Shown here: positions 1 through 13,200 of the stretch, in pieces | Position numbering within the stretch: the stretch's first letter is position 1 | Layout: every line of letters begins with the position of its first letter | From: Saturnia japonica | Lineage: Eukaryota > Arthropoda > Insecta > Lepidoptera > Saturniidae | Assembly (NCBI GenBank): GCA_033032175.1 | Contig: CM065318.1 | Location: 4,278,001-4,342,000, forward strand | Reading direction: 5' to 3' | Length of the DNA: 64,000 nt | Translations under genes and position numbers: made by a program | The notes under the pieces: generated by a model | The model's input: only the letters and a program-made list of their open reading frames with translations | Told to the model about the DNA's origin: nothing | The model's database searches: none

Positions 1-89
1 GTCAGGAATGGCCACCAGGTCTGTTGAAATTCTCATTATTCTTTTACAAAATTGATTCGTGTGAATACTTCGCACATTATACAATGTAA

Positions 90-436
90 TGCCTGATCCA
101 CACGCTTGCCAAATTTCGGAAAAGAATAACAAATTCCAACGTGTGGGTAAGCTTGGCTTACCATCAATTTGAGCTAAGTCGGTATTTGATGCACAAATCA
201 AATGAGCTTGCGGCAAACGCTTGCAATGCGTTTACCTATAGTTTTCTGTATCTTATAGTTTTTCCTCATTTCATTTAGTTTTTTTTTTACAATAAAAATG
301 TGATGAACAGTGTTATAACCGACACAAAATCGACATCCGTAATGTTTTCTTATTCAGATTTGGCTTGCCTATTAATTTATCTAAGCGCTTGTAGAAGTTT
401 GAAGTTTGCGGTAAGTAGCAAGCGTGTAGATCAGGT
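90..436. mobile_element. TIR MITE, about 345 bp
   Basis: Left GCCTGATCCACACGCTTGCC; right reverse complement ACCTGATCTACACGCTTGCT. No frame. Target duplication not clear. Confidence 0.6.
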
Positions 437-2079
437 ATAAACTGTCACTCCTTAACTTCTGTATTGAGACAATTATCTCAAAACATTGGCAATCCTGTAA
501 ATAAGAGCTATATTAATTAGCTTGATGACTTTTGATGACACTTAGGACGTTTTTTATTTAAACAGATATTATGACTACAGTTAATAATTGTCAAAAGAAG
601 TTAAGAGGTTTTAAAACAGTTGACATGTCAGATATAGAGATTGTTAATAAATGGCACCTCTACATGTTAGTTAAATATATATAACAGGTGGCATTCGTAA
701 TAAAAATAGGTTTTTTTTTACAATAAAAAGATTAAAGAAAATATGAATTATCTTCTATAGCGAATACAGAGCCGATCGATCAACGCGGAATTTCGTTGGA
801 AAAAACACCTTTATGAAATTGTATTCTTACACCTGTGGAACAAAATACCGTTTGTAGTAAAATAATTTATTTATAAAATAAAACAAATTCACTATTACAG
901 TTGCTCTAAGTCGCAGTCGTAATCCAGAGAAAATGTTTTTATATTAGAACTCTGTGGTTGTTACAGTACTATTAGGTTGTAGTACTATAATTGTAAATTT
1001 CTTCCGTTTAGCGCCTCTTGTATTCGCTTCGATGTCTAGAATAAAACTATCTCGGTCGGAATGTTGCTCGCTTATATGTGTATGAGAAAAAAACAAGGGG
1101 GTCCAAATCTCAGGAGTGCTTTGATTGATTTATGACATTCCAATAACGTTGAATAAAAAGAGAACTATCGAGATAGGTATGCTATTTTTAGAAATCGTTT
1201 GCTTGCTTAAGTAATCGAATCGATAAGGTTTTAATGTGTGTGTGTTCCGCACGACCTCGACGTATCTTTTTGTTACTAATGAATACTCGATATATTGTAG
1301 AGAATTGTAGATTTTTCCAATATTTCTTTAGTGTTCGAAAATAGTGTATATTTATACAGATCGTAACGATATCATTATTGTAGGGCACTTTTATGGACTC
1401 GTTTGAGTAACTACAAATCTTATTCAAAATTATTGACAGTTCAGAAGCTATCAATGTATTCTGATAGCTGCAATTGAGTGTGAGTCTAATTTCTGAGCAT
1501 CGGTAAATATTTAATAAAATAGGCAATAAAAAATAAAACGATAATAACTCAAAATGCTTCATTCTAAAAAGGATCCCATAAACAAATGTCGAACAGATCT
1601 ATCCGAAAGTTCAATACGCATATACTTCCCAAAGTGGATTAGTTCCGCCTCACTCGAACTGTCTTGGCGGTTGTAACTGCCTGAAATATTGTGTGGAAAC
1701 TTTTGAAGTTTATATTGGAAATCGGATTATATTCACTTTCGAAGTGACAGGTGTTTGAATCGGGCATCTGAAAGGATTTCCACTCTAATCAATATATTAT
1801 GTATCGCAGTGTAAAAAATTTCATATACTCCCGCTGTATAGACGGAGAGAAATAGCTGGTGTGTTAATATCTTTTGTGTATTTCCAATGGCCTGTGACTG
1901 TTCGGAGATACTGAGCAAAATTAACCTACCCGTACCAGCAGCATCTTCTAGAAACCGTAAAATATTTTATAATCCTATTGTTAAAACTACTTATAGACAA
2001 AATTCCAATTTCATTCTAGTGAGCAGCAGTACAAATAAATTGGTTAAGTGATTTAAACGTTGATTTATTTGTTACAACT
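437..2079. other. Unassigned AT-rich DNA
   Basis: No supported gene. A 124-codon minus-strand frame (1188-1562) is discussed under rejected items. Confidence 0.5.
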
Positions 2080-2740
2080 GTGCAAAAGTTGAAAGCTCTG
2101 CTAAATTCCTGTTTTTTTTGGCTAATATTTTTGAGAATTTTGAATTGTATTGTTACTTGTGACGAAAAATGGATCCTTTACGACAATCGGAAATGCTCAT
2201 CACAATGGTTGAACCCAGGAGAACTGGCCAAATTCTATCTCAAGCGACAGTTGACTCAGAAAAAGATACTGGTTAGTGTTTGGTGGACCAGTGCTTGTGG
2301 CATATATTACAGCTTCCTGAGATCTTGCCAGAGATAATGGCAGATCTGTATTGTCAACAATTGCAAACCATGATGGAAAAGCTAGCCGTTAAACAACCGA
2401 GACTGGTCAATCTCTCTAGCCCACTGCTGCTTCAGGACAATGCTAGACCTCATACTTTACGACAGGCGGTCGCTAAATTAGAGGAACTGCGGTTAAAATG
2501 TCTCCGACACCCACCATCCTCCCCGTATCTTTCTCCAACTGATTAGCACTTTATTTTTAATTTGGGTAATTTCTTGTAAGGAAAAAATTTCAATTCCGAT
2601 AAGGCTGTCCAAACCACCTTCAGAATTTAATTGATACTCGCTCCCACATTTTTTTTTTTACAATGGAATTAATGAACTACCTATAAATGGCGAAAGTGCA
2701 TGGATAATAATGGTACATACTTCGATTGATTAAATGTATA
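2080..2740 (+). pseudogene. Decayed mariner transposase (DD34D)
   Basis: Reads VTCDEKWILYDNRKCSSQWL, then PGELAKFYLKRQLTQKKILV in one frame. After a frameshift near 2320 it reads YCQQLQTMMEKLAVKQPRLV, LLQDNARPHT and HPPSSPYLSPTD in another, followed by in-frame stops with residual similarity to about 2740. All three catalytic Asp positions can be seen, with 34 residues between the second and third. The HTH region upstream is not recognised and no TIRs were found. Confidence 0.8.
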
Positions 2741-3427
2741 ATTTCATAATATATTTTTTTTGTTTTACTTTTTCCATATAAAGCGCTAGTTTCATACGTA
2801 AGAACCTATTATTATAAACAATTTTTATAACCTTTCAATCATAGAAAGACGTATGTTTCTCGTCTACAAAACTTCATCAAAGTTAGTTGAAAAAATCATT
2901 TTTTTTACCATTTCTATAAGAAGATGATATTGGCAATTCATATAGCCCATCAATTGAGAAATAAAATAAACATTCCGTGTACGAAATTTCACAAAAAAAT
3001 TAAAGCTGTTTTTGAGTTACATCCGGGCAACAGAAACAAAAAAAATTACATATTCGTGATTAATGTCTTTTGTATAGGGTGTATATCAGGGAATTTAGAA
3101 AATAAATTGTATGTACAAACATAACTAGAGATTTATTAATATAGATATATTCCATAAATTTCAACATTGAGTATATAGGATACGTTACCATATTTCAGTA
3201 TAATGCGAGATTATTACAGCGAGCTGTTCTCAGGGGGATAATTTTCGATACGCTCATCCTGGGTAATGCCTTATCTTATTATATTAGAGGCGGTGTACAC
3301 ACTATTATGCTCTGATATTTTTATTCTACTAAAAGAAAGGCCTTGTGTAACACTGTACGTAAGAAATATAAGAAAAGAGTTTTTATAACCGTTGGGATAA
3401 AAATGAGGTGATAATAAGCGATATTCA
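2741..3427. other. Unassigned AT-rich DNA
   Basis: Nothing supported. The open frame 2924-3124 has no recognisable features. Confidence 0.5.
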
Positions 3428-4598
3428 GTTGGTTGGGTGGTAGGCATCTAATATCTATTGTATTTGATCAAAGTCACACCAGATATGAAGAGGTTTGTTT
3501 TTTTCCTTTCCTGAAATCTGTAGGAGTGATTTTGCGAAAAGGGACGGAAGTATGTAACAGGAAGCCGGAGAAGCGCGCGCTATTTTATTGATTTTACCAA
3601 TGAGCGTGCGCTAATTGATTTGCACAATGAGCGCACGTGGTGGTATAGTTGGCCATTAGATGGTACCAACTCATTTTCCGAGACGTTGGTACTGTCAGCT
3701 AAAAGTGAGTGCCCGTGTGTGATGAGAAATGAGAAAGGAAAATAGAGAAGGAGAACACATCATCCGTGCGCTTAATCTAAATTGTGCTGTTATAATAATA
3801 ATTATAATTTATTGGAACCATAAATAATGTTACAACAAAAACAAAATGTACGTTATTAGCTACATTACTGAAGACTGTGTTGCAGCCAATAGCGCCCGCT
3901 TCCAGGCAATAATATAACAGTAGGGTCTGCATTCCATAATACTATGTAAAATACAACAAAAGTACAACAAAAAATTTATATTTTTCCATTAAATGAGCAA
4001 TAAGTGTATATGTGTGTAAGCGAGTGTTCTTTGTTTGAATGTGTGGGTGTGGAGCGGGCTCTTGTTTGTGTGTTAGAATGTGCATATTTCGAAGACAGAA
4101 TAATATAATTCTATATTCTGGTCTAAATTTGAAGGGAAATTATTATTAAGTTTTAATTATATCTTCAGTTTCCTCATAACTAAGTGTGAGAAGCCAATGA
4201 GCGATGCGTATTTTGCACTTACGGTAGGTAAGTGGGAAAATGTTTAGTTCTTTGTTAAGTCTGTTTATAGAACTGGAACCGTTTATAGAACCGAAAATGA
4301 AACTGTTTTCTAACTACAGCGAGACTGGAAAGATCGTTTTTAACGCACTCTGTTAGTTCTTCATTTCTGGTTATATGTTTTTGGATCAAAAGTGAGAGCT
4401 GAGTGTTGACGGAGAACAGCATTTAGAAAAAAGGATTGCCTAAACTGTAAACCAATTTATATGTGTAAACTATACTAAGTCAGATGTTACACATCATATA
4501 TGACCACTGTAAGGCTCGCTTGTTTTTATAGTCTTCATTTGGTTAGGTATTGGACATCTAATATCTATCAAATTTGATCAAAGTCACTGGTGTGTACT
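3428..4598 (+). repeat. Composite repeat R1 copy 1 with insertion and flanking direct repeats
   Basis: Repeat R1 is split into 3533-3797 and 4453-4517 compared with the continuous copy at 43765-44095; the roughly 655-bp insert begins AATAATTATAATTTATTGGA and is unassigned. Outside, a direct repeat of about 55 bp, around CATCTAATATCTAT and TTTGATCAAAGTCAC, flanks both sides (about 3428-3482 and 4538-4592). Confidence 0.5.
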
Positions 4599-5344
4599 GG
4601 AAATATGAGATTTTTTTTTTCGTAGCACGGCAAAGTAAATGCAGTTGTACCTGATGGTGAACACAGTGCAATATCCAATAGATCGATTGATAGTGCAACA
4701 TCGGCGACTACCGTTGTATCTACAACTAACACACGTATTCGTCTTCCTTTCAAATTTACACGTAAACTGAAAATTATTTAACGAGAAACAGGAAAACCGG
4801 TCTGTCAATCCATGTACGTGTGTAGCCCCTTTAAAGTTTTGTTTGTTGTCTAAACCCCGGGAGCGCCTTTTATCACTGCCGCTCCGCCCAGATTTGTGAT
4901 TGTTTGATGAACCCTGTTTAACTGAGCCCCTTTGAAGCCTTTACGTCGCCTGAAAATCAACAGGTAAAAACTAGAGTATCTCTGGATATTCGTGATCAGT
5001 GTTGCCAGATTCGACATTGTAAAAAAGTTTATTTAAAAAAAACTGAAAGAGAAAACTGGATAAATGATAACAAAATTATAATTTGTGTAGTACAAAAATA
5101 TAATTTAGGCTTTTGTAGACAAAACACTATGGCTAGTGTTTTTAATAGTCCGAAGCAACAGGCATCGATATCCCGATATCGGCACGAACAAATAATTTTG
5201 TAAGTCTTTCTTTTTTCTGTGTAAGCACGTGCTGCTCCCAGAAGAGGTTCAATTGCTCTCTGCCAAAAAAGTCCTGCAGTACATCAAAGCTATAGGACTG
5301 ATAGATAATAGATTTCATTGGTCGCAGTTATACAGGACTGCATA
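4599..5344. other. Unassigned DNA
   Basis: No supported gene. Short frames at 4568-4808 on the minus strand have no recognisable motif. Confidence 0.45.
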
Positions 5345-5600
5345 ATCTTGCACAGCCCCCTAAGTCTTTCTTACCTTTTCCGTATTGTGAAGATCTGGAA
5401 TCGCCTCCCTAACAGACTGTTTCATCCCTACTAAGATATTGGGTTCTTCAAATAAGGTATGAAGGGGCATTTCTGCAGCTCGGAATGACAGTGCTAACTA
5501 CCAATAGGTACCGGCGGTCGCAGTTGTTTCCAGATTGTACCGTACTTTCAGTCTGGTAGGTACTGTGCTGTTATTGTACCGACTTCTATACATATTCTAA
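5345..5600 (+). pseudogene. LINE polymerase tail remnant
   Basis: A short stretch translates as VKIWNRLPNRLFHPY, the W(N)xLP motif at the C-terminus of Jockey/CR1-type polymerases, followed by stops and 3' UTR-like sequence. Heavily decayed. Confidence 0.4.
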
Positions 5601-5638
5601 AACTCAATGTCTCCCTGTCTTTCCGTTTATTCGTCTTT

Positions 5639-5875
5639 TGGGGCGCTTAAATGGCTTACGCGAAGTAAACCATAAGAGATATATGAGATTAATGTAGTAC
5701 ATAATTGTACAGCTTAAAAAGACCTACAAAAAAGTCATGAATTGCATATTTGTATAATATGTTCTGAGGATCACCCACATTAAGCATTTTTGTCATTTTT
5801 GCAAGCACGATACACGTGCGCGCTGTACGTCGACGTTCTATAGTCCACGCGAGCGAGGCCGCGCACGGTAGTATG
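5639..5875 (+). repeat. Helitron H1 3' part, decayed
   Basis: GGGCGCTTAAATGGCTTACG and TATAGTCCACGCGAGCGAGG match the 3' halves of 12860-13349 and 58358-58774; the CTAGT terminus is lost. Confidence 0.5.
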
Positions 5876-6835
5876 TTAAAAAAGTATGTCTCTAGTGCGT
5901 ATGAAATTACAGAGATTTGATATCAAAGTACTCTATACTAATTTTTTTTTTCGAAGGCTAATATACTTTTTGCCTGTCCCGTATTTTCACAATTAGCGAA
6001 TGACAACACCATCTCGGCTCCCTTTGACGTTGCTCGCTTAATTTCCAACTGTTTACATTCACCCATATCAAGCAACTCGTGGGGTTTAATAATCCCTTTT
6101 ATTACTTTTAAAATCATGGCATATTCAGGAATATCATTAAAATCATATGTGTATTATAAAATATCTTATTAAATGCCTCAGGTACCGTGTAATTAATATG
6201 GAAATAACTCGGAGACTAATGAGAAAACGGAACATACATATATAGACATAAAAATCTTTGGTTGATCTATGTAGAACATGCTTTATTTAAGTATTTGACA
6301 CTTCTAAAAATTAATAAGAAGCAAAAAAAATTACAAAAAAATGGATCCATTCTCTACGTCGAAAAGATAAAATTTATATGTCAACAATTCACGTCAGGTA
6401 CAGAATTCATGAAATCAATTTGAAACGAACATCATAGATTAATGATTGGTTGAAGCTGACGCTACAACTAGATGCTGCGCTACCTACAAACAATAGCTCC
6501 TAGAATACTGCGTCATATCGTTGATGATGCTTATATTCGTGAACAAAATAGTGTTGTGAATTTCTAAACTTTACCCTATTATTTTATACAAACCAAATGA
6601 ATAGAAAATGTATCAATATACTATGTGTATGATGTTTAGATTGAGTATTAACTATAAAACTTAATTACTAATATAAAATATGAAGTTACTGCAAAAAAAA
6701 TATACCAAAAATATTTGATTTATTTATACGTGTACCAGCGCGTGAAATATTAAGTTTTCAGAGAAAAAACCGAACACAACTTGTGAAAGAAAGTAAATAA
6801 TCTATTCAGCACCATATTAATTTGAAAACAACAGA
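5876..6835. other. Mostly unassigned AT-rich DNA with a MITE fragment
   Basis: 6435-6545 (CATAGATTAATGATTGG, GAAGCTGACGCTACAACTAG) matches the left half of the piggyBac-like MITE at 50125-50362. Nothing else supported. Confidence 0.5.
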
Positions 6836-8800
6836 TTATTTATTTATTTAATTTATTTATTTACACACTATGCGTTAAATACGCAATGGCGGACTTAATG
6901 CCTAAGGCATTCTCTGTCAGTCAACCATTAGGTGATGCAGAGATAAATGTTCGTAGGTGTAAAAGGTAAGGGGGTTTTTTGAAATTATGTTTAACCAATT
7001 TAATATCACAATATATAAATAAAATATCAACACCAAAACATAATATATATAAAGACATATATAATACATATATACTACACATATACAATACATACACATA
7101 ACAACATCATATATAAATATCAATACAATAAATAAAAATATAATTAGTCAACATTAAGTACTAAATACAGCATTAACCAGATAATTCTACTAAATGACAT
7201 TGGTAAAGCCGACGTACCTTGACTTTAAAACTGAAACGATTAGATGACATCCTGATTTTTTAAGGAAGCGCATTCCATAGGAGAATAAATTGGATATAGA
7301 AAGATGAATATACTAGACCGGAAGTATGGACAGGACAGCAAAGAATAAGATTATTAGAAGAGCGAAGGTTAGGGTCATGATTAGAGTATAAAAACTGAAA
7401 ATGTGGAGTTAAGTAAGAGGGAGTGTTGGGAGAAAATAGAATAGAATACAGAGTTGTCAGAGCCCGCAAACTCCGCCGCTGGCGTATGGGCAACCAATTA
7501 AGCTCTGAACGATGGCTCGATACATGGTCATACTTACGAAGATTAAAAACAAATCGAATGCAATTGTTGAGTAATCTGTCAAGTTTGTTAAGAAGGTCAG
7601 CGTTCAGATCGTAAGAGCACACATCACCATAGTCAATTATAGGAAATATTATAGATTGTACTAGCATGGTTTTCGTTTTAACTGGGAGAAAATTTTTCAG
7701 GCGATAAAAAGACTAGAGTACCGATCACTTTCTGAGACTAACCTTGGAAATATGAGTTCTCCAATCCAATTTGGCATCAATGTGTAAACCAAGGTCCTTT
7801 ACTTCCGTACTAAACGGTATGACAAGATCACTGAAAATAATCAGAGGCAGCAAGCTGAAGTCTATTCTGGTAATCATACGAGAGCTCCCTATTACAATTG
7901 CTTGACATTTGGAAGGATTAACTGATAAGCCAAATCTCTCAGACCAATCCCTTAAGGCATTTAGATCCCGGTTAATAGTATAAATTGCATCTGATAGAGA
8001 ATCTACTGCGGCCTGTGTGTATAATTGCAGGTCATCAGCATACAAATGATACGTACATAGCAGTTCATGAGTTAAAAGGTTAATAAAGAGGGAAAAAAGA
8101 AGAGGTGAAAGTATACCTCCCTGAGGGACGCCAGCACCAAGCTCAAACCAATTAGACGTAGCCCCATCTATACGAACCGATTGCTGTCGTCCCTTTAGAT
8201 ATGAAGCGAACCATGCCAGTGCCTCTAATGAGATAGAATAGCCAGGAGAATGTCGTGACTAACAGTATTAAAGGCATTGGAAAAATCTACTAAAACCAGC
8301 ACAGTAATCATTTTATTCTCCACTCCATTTCTCAAATCACCAGTCACTTTAAGCAAAGCTGTAACTGTACTGTGACCTGGCCTGAAACCGGATTGTAGTG
8401 GACTCAAGATATTGTTACAATGTACAAAAGATGATAGTTGATTGTGCACACATGCTTCGAGTACTTTACAAAGAAATGGAAGTATAGATATAGGTCGAAA
8501 GTGGCTGGGAAGAGAAGGGGGTTTGCAGTTTTAGGGAGCGGACGGACATAGGCTTTACTCCATATGGATGGAAACTGTCCAAAGGATAGAGAAAAGTTTA
8601 TGAGATGAGATATAATAGGAAGAATCTGGTCAAGAATAGTAATAATCATTTGTCTACTCAAATTGTCACAGCCCGTAGCATTAGATTTTATTGAAAGAAC
8701 GGACTTTTTAATCTGATCACATGTAACCGTGGAAAACTTGAATGGGACCATGCCCATACGAGGCAATGCAGCAATGATTATGATGCTATCCAACGCAAAA
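6836..8800 (-). pseudogene. Decayed LINE, reverse transcriptase (Jockey/CR1-type)
   Basis: Minus-strand frames in order: RT fingers (8793-8404, with ATGCDNLSRQM and FPSIWSKAYVRPLPK), palm (8449-8225, LQSGFRPGHSTVTALL, LVDFSNAFNTVSHDILL), catalytic YADD (8045-7725, MYADDLQLYT), and C-terminus (7667-7260, ELNWLPIRQRRSL). They are broken by frameshifts, and no endonuclease is seen upstream. The 3' UTR with CGCAATGGCGGACTTAATGC-type sequence and an ATAAATA-rich tail ends near 6836. Confidence 0.8.
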
Positions 8801-9215
8801 ATATACAGTACAACTTATGGTTGAAAAATAACACTATACATATATTCATCTACAAAGTCATATTTTACCTTGTCAGCTAATTTTGCTTATTAGTTCTTCC
8901 TTTATAGTAGATTCTACGATGATACAAATTCAATCTCATTTTACATTAATTTATTTGAATTTTAATAGCAAAATTGACCTAGAGCGAGCCGCGTATGCAC
9001 TATACAATTCTGCAATTTAAGTACTATGATATAGTCTAATGGTCAAATTAACAGGATCCATAGGAAACATAACACAAGAAAATAATAATAATAATGACTA
9101 CACTAAACCTTTGAACCGAATTTTATTAAATTTTTTGGTAGCTTGAAGCTTTAAAATAAATAACATATAAGGTACATCTAAAAGTAACAAAACTACCGAA
9201 AAACAATAAAATAAA
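8801..9215. other. Unassigned AT-rich DNA
   Basis: No gene, RNA or repeat boundary recognised. Confidence 0.5.
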
Positions 9216-9570
9216 TATTAGAGATGAAACGGATGGTGGTTTGGCCGGATGCCGAATATTCGTTAAGTTACGAAGCCGGATATCCGGCTATTGGATATTC
9301 GGCCCTTTATCGCGTTACATGATGCGATCAGTTTGATTTGAATATTGGCGCGGTGAACGAGATCGGAATTAAACTAAACAAACATTTTTGTCGTGCGATT
9401 ATAAAAATAAACGGTGTCCATAACCTATTGTGGTATGACTTGCCTTGTGTAACATAATGATAATTTTTAATTCTGAATTTTACTATCCGGAATCCGGCCG
9501 GATACTCAATTACTATTCCGGACAGTGAAAACAAGGCCGGATAGGCCGGATACCGGATAGTTACCGGATA
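9216..9570. repeat. hAT-like repeat rich in CCGGATA
   Basis: Starts TTAGAGATGAAACGGATGG (hAT-type terminus) and contains many copies of GCCGGATA, TATCCGGC and ATTCGG at both ends. The right terminus was not found. No transposase frame. Confidence 0.45.
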
Positions 9571-9577
9571 TCATAGG

Positions 9578-9675
9578 AAGGAGAATTTCATAGGAAACCC
9601 CAATAACACTTTGGGCAACCTAGGACCTCGAACATAGCAGTCGTGTTTAGGACCACTAGGCTAATAAGGCAGTTA
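9578..9675 (-). repeat. SINE fragment
   Basis: Matches the tRNA-like head region of the SINE at 55602-55850 (CATAGCAGTCGTGTTTA), with part of the B box lost. Confidence 0.45.
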
Positions 9676-9739
9676 TGAACTATTAATATTAAAGTATAAA
9701 CTTTAAATCAGGCTTTCTTAAATATAGAATACACCACTT

Positions 9740-9930
9740 ATTACCCTTGCGAAGCTGGGGCGGGTCGCTATTATATTATAAAGCAAAGTCCCCCGCCGCG
9801 TCTGTCTGTCTGAACACGATAAACTCAAAAAACAGTGACCGGATTTTCGTACGGTTTTGATGAATGGATAGAGTGATTCATGAAGAAGGTTTAAGTTTAT
9901 AATTTAAGGTTCTGTGTAAATTGCCTGAAA
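9740..9930 (+). repeat. Dispersed lepidopteran-type repeat
   Basis: GCGAAGCTGGGGCGGGTCGC followed by CCCCCGCCGCGTCTGTCTGT, a phrase I recognise from many moth genomes. Lies 60 bp before TRPM exon a. Confidence 0.4.
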
Positions 9931-9988
9931 TATGAAATATGAACGTGCTAATCTATTATAATTATGAATTCTCATATTTCTCCCTCAG

Positions 9989-10247
9989 GTGCGTTAGACG
10001 AAGCAATGATGCAAGCTCTTGAACACGACCGCATTGACTTCGTGAAGCTACTACTCGAGAATGGAGTGTCAATGCGTAAATTCCTCACGATACCGCGTTT
10101 AGAAGAACTTTACAACACCAAAAGTGGACCCAGTAATACTCTCCGGTACATCTTGAGGGACGTCAGGCCACATCTGCCCAAAGGATATATATACACTCTC
10201 CACGATATAGGCCTGGTCATCAACAAGCTTATTGGAGGGGCTTATAG
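9989..10247 (+). CDS. Trpm: TRPM exon a: melastatin homology region
   Basis: Acceptor ctccctcag precedes 9989 and donor gtgggt follows 10247. The exon begins with the last two bases of a Gly-type codon and ends after AG of an Arg codon. It reads [20 protein letters not shown], then [20 protein letters not shown] and [17 protein letters not shown]. This is the ankyrin-like helical part of the TRPM N-terminus that precedes the channel domain. The open frame extends upstream to an ATG at 9964, but that stretch is the intron's pyrimidine tract, so the ATG is not taken as a start. The previous exon, which must end in phase 1, is not in the window. Confidence 0.93.
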
Positions 10248-13200
10248 GTGGGTGTATGGTTTTATTTTTTTATTATTATGTGAGGTTAACACTCCAAATT
10301 TCACATAAAACTGCAGTCCTTTAATACCATATCAGTAACCGATAAATTACTACTCCTGATGAAGTAAATCTCTATACACGAACAAAGCAGTTATTGCTTT
10401 ATTCATAAAAAAGATGTGGTAATGTTGCACAAAATACTAAATCATATATAAGGGTTACCAGATACTGAAACAGTAGGTAACGAATAATTAATTTTACTTT
10501 CATTACCTTTGCTATGTCTATTATTTCATTTACCATCCAACTAAAACTTGCATTTCTTGATAACATTACTTTTAGAAACATTGAAATGGATTAATCCAAA
10601 TTGTTTAAGGCTCGGTAAATTGGTATTTAATTGTCCTTTTACTAATATTAAGTTGTTATAATACGTAATAAAACTCTAAAATATATGCACTGTTTTACAC
10701 AATATGGCTCGAAAATAAAATGGGGAAAAATTTTAAACATTTAAAGGAAGCAAAGCAATTTGCTTTTTAATAAAGCGTGAATTAAGTAAGATTAAGCTAT
10801 AATATCAAACATTAAGCAAAGCTTTTATGATAAATCATCGTCTGAAACAAATTTCAGTATGATAAAACTGAGATCTTATATCAAATTGTTTGACGGATTC
10901 TCATTAACTTACTTCAAAGGTATATTCTCAAGGTAGTCATTTTGTGTGTAAAATTTAAAATAGTGTATTTTGCTGATATTTTTTATATTATTATGCTTCT
11001 AGACTAATAGTTAGGATAATTATTCCGAAAGGCGCAGGTGATAATAAAACTGACATTCATCCGAACATCAAGGACTTTATGGAGGAAAACGCATATAAAA
11101 CCGCTGGCAATATATTAGTTTAAAAATTATATTATTTAATTCATTTCTACAGATGCTATTACACAAGACGCAAGTTTCGTCCTATCTACGCTAAGGTGAT
11201 GAACAAAAGCGTCAATGTTCACCGAAACAGCGCCTCATTTACTCGCCATAATGCTGGGGGCCTATCACTCATCACTGGTTTCATGCCGGTCACCAGCGAG
11301 ATGGCACTCTTTGATTATCCTTTCAATGAGCTATTGGTGAGTTTATAAAGTTTTTATTAAAGAAATTCTTTATAGGTTTAACGTTTAGCCATAGTCTCAC
11401 CTGATTTTAACTAATGATGTGGCTTAAGATGGTGATACTATAAGGTGTACAGTCTCTTAAGTGTAGCTTCCGGAACACACCTATACGTGCTTCGCGACAG
11501 AGTTTCAACTTGAGGGTGGTAGCAATTAAGGCGATCATTAGAAAATTTCCGGCCACCATGCTATGGCTTTACCACGATGTTTATCATCACTGACGAATAA
11601 GGCTCATTACAGAAACTTTTACTCACGTGGAAAGCCCTTCAAATTTTAAATTATTTTAGTATTTTGTTTTTATGTAGATATTTCATAGAGATTGGTTGTT
11701 AGGCGTATAGGCAATAAATACTATCCAAATGTTGGAGGATCCATTTCATGTTGTGTTTTTTTTAATATATTTGTCATAGATGTGGGCGGTTTTAACGAAA
11801 CGACACCAAATGGCATTACTGATGTGGACGCATGGCGAGGAGGCATTGGCAAAGTCGTTGGTGGCCTGCAAGCTGTACAAGGCCATGGCTCATGAAGCTG
11901 CTGAGGACGACATGGAAACTGAAGTTTATGAGGAATTGCGACATTATGGAAAAGAGTTTGAAAATAAAGGCAAGTTATTTAATTTTAAAGTTCAATATCT
12001 AAGATAAAATTAGATAGATGACCTTCTATACGTAGCATTGTTAAATCTTGACATATCACAAATCCAGGAAATAAAATTTGCAGAATTTATAGATATATAT
12101 TTATTAGTAAACAAGTGAAGTGGAGAATAAATAATGATTAGAAATAAATATCAAAAACTCCCCGGTCAGTTTTAACAAAGAATCCGCCATCATCTTGTTG
12201 GAGCGTTGTTTGAACTTTGAAGATTAGAAACATATTTCATTCACGTGACATTAGCAGAATTGTTTATAAAGACTCGTTTTAAATAAGAAGAACAAAAATA
12301 AATTTTGCAAAATAAATATCCTATATTTCAAATAATACAATAATTGTCAATATATGTCTTTTTAGTGATCAATCATTAATACCTTAATAACTGAAACACA
12401 CACTTTAAAAATATAATCACATAAAGATACAAAACACTCTCATACTCCACTGCTCTTTCATACAGAATATAGTCCACAGTATTTGGATCACAAATTATAA
12501 GTTTTTAGCTGATTACTCAGTAAATTTCATTTAGAACTTTTAACAATCTGATTAGAGAAAACTTTTATAACGGCTACAAAGAAAAGTGCCTATTGAGAAT
12601 AAGATCACAGCTGGTGCGTAATCATACTTAGCAATTTACTAACTGCAACTACTAAAAGTAGTTTAAAGATTACAAACGAATGGCTGTTGTTAAAGTTTCT
12701 AAAGATCTACTTCAGTTATCTCTATAAGTTTTGATAGAATCGCTTATTTACTTTGTAAAACACATTTCATAAAATTCCTAGAATAGTCAACTTCATAAAA
12801 TACACCTTTTTCTTGAATTAAAAAATAAATAAATTTATACAATTAATAAAATTGAAGTGTCTTTTTGTAATGTCAAAATAACAACTTTTTACTAAATGCA
12901 TATAAAAGTATATACGATACCTATAACAAAATACCCATTTTTAAAAAATTTTGTCTGTCTGTTTGTTCCGGGTAATCTTCGAAACGGTTGGACCGATTTT
13001 GACGAGACTTTCACTGGTAGATAGCTGAATTTATAGGGAGTAATTTAGGCTACTTTTATTTTAGAAAATAATTAGGTTTCCGCACAAATAGAAAAAAACT
13101 GGTCATGGTGAATCAATTCGGGCGCTTAAATGGCTTATGCTGAGTAAACCATAAGAGGTATAGCAAATTAATGTACTACATAATTATAGGAATTAAAAAG

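Noticed and set aside
1188..1562. 124-codon minus-strand frame with a hydrophobic N-terminus that looks like a signal peptide
   Set aside because: No family resemblance, AT-driven composition, no splice or promoter context; chance frames of this size are expected in 64 kb. Not strong enough to list as a gene.
6917..7123. 68-codon minus-strand Tyr-rich frame
   Set aside because: Translation of an AT-rich microsatellite-like part of a LINE 3' UTR.
9964..9988. ATG at 9964 as the start of a short gene ending at 10308
   Set aside because: The bases are the intron pyrimidine tract before ctcag; the real reading enters from an upstream exon and leaves at the 10247 donor.
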